Made by a program: the position numbers and the translations under genes
Part shown: positions 63,701-64,000 of the stretch, in pieces
Layout of the letters: each line of letters starts with the position of its first letter
Position numbering within the stretch: position 1 is the stretch's first letter
The notes under the pieces: model-generated
The model's input: the letters and a program-made list of their open reading frames with translations, nothing else
Told to the model about the DNA's origin: nothing
Database searches by the model: none
Origin: Pezizomycotina sp. ARF18
Lineage: Eukaryota; Ascomycota
DNA: 64,000 bases
Direction: 5' to 3'
Assembly (NCBI GenBank): GCA_002224055.1
Contig: AZLU01000010.1
Location: 103,457 to 167,456, forward strand

Positions 63701-64000
63701 TTGGTCTGACAGAGGTTCAACCCAACTGGATCTTCAAATAAGTCTTTTTGGAAATACTGCGCATTCCGTGCTTGGGTCTCCACGGTCCTCCTCAGCAATC
63801 CAGGATTTCGCGGTTTTTCTCTAACGAAGAATAAATTCACTTCTTCAGGCCCTGCTCCGTGGTTGGCCTTAGGCAGAATAACTCAACGAAACATGAGTCT
63901 ATTTTCTTTTCCCTTACTGGCTCTGGTATGGAAAGCTTCCTACCTGGCATAGATACTTCCAAAAGTTTTACATGGATGGGACTATAAGCAAAGGGACTTG
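60727..64000. other. intergenic, no supported gene
   Basis: About 3.3 kb. The longest ORF, 62369-62791 plus, 140 codons starting MALRKSYLVQTLAKWRAKSC, has an ATG but no domain features and a Lys/Ser-rich end. I do not call it. Other ORFs overlap on both strands without family resemblance. Confidence 0.5.

Noticed and set aside
1-64000. Repeat-induced point mutation as the cause of the broken frames
   Set aside because: The traceable breaks are one-base losses in C/G runs, not C-to-T changes making stops. Codons between breaks are well conserved.

Overview
The window reads as a gene-sparse stretch of a filamentous ascomycete (Pezizomycotina-type) nuclear genome. The evidence is short GT-AG introns of about 45-260 nt with GTAAGT or GTATGT donors, a Zn2Cys6 / fungal-TF regulator, a fungal AAA ATPase with a DUF7025-like N-terminal part, cysteine-rich small secreted proteins, and a very large secreted CBM-cenC-type protein. 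I cannot place the species more closely. No rRNA, tRNA, CRISPR array or retroelement was recognised.

Layout. 0-6 kb: a hammerhead-like RNA motif, a K/E-rich protein and a GT8-type glycosyltransferase. 6.9-9.2 kb: an AAA ATPase whose N-terminus is a near copy of the histone H3 tail. 10.5-13.6 kb: one secreted protein of unknown function and two paralogous eight-cysteine secreted proteins. 17.3-20.2 kb: a large secreted protein resembling DUF7029/DUF7223 proteins. 20.2-28.2 kb: a gene-poor, A/T-tract-rich block. 28.2-32.5 kb: a Zn2Cys6 regulator and an M20 amidohydrolase, convergent. 34.6-53.0 kb: one giant repetitive surface protein with a Ser/Thr stalk and 22 recognisable cenC-like modules. 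53.5-55.0 kb: a signal-peptide protein on the same strand that may be the head of the giant gene. 57.5-59.4 kb: an amino-acid/choline-type permease. The rest holds no gene I can support. Secreted or surface proteins dominate, so the window looks like accessory territory for outside contact: cell wall, adhesion, host or competitor.

A caution covers every gene model here. Almost every gene changes reading frame several times. Where family conservation lets me place the change exactly, it is usually one base missing from a run of C or G; I traced eight such sites in five genes. That is what an under-polished long-read assembly looks like, so most of these genes are probably whole in the organism. 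Coordinates below are locus spans across such frame changes and introns, not clean single ORFs.

The most interesting items are the histone H3 tail mimic on an AAA ATPase, the ~6,000-residue modular surface protein with nested tandem repeats, the pair of eight-cysteine secreted proteins, and the hammerhead-like fold near 0.9 kb.
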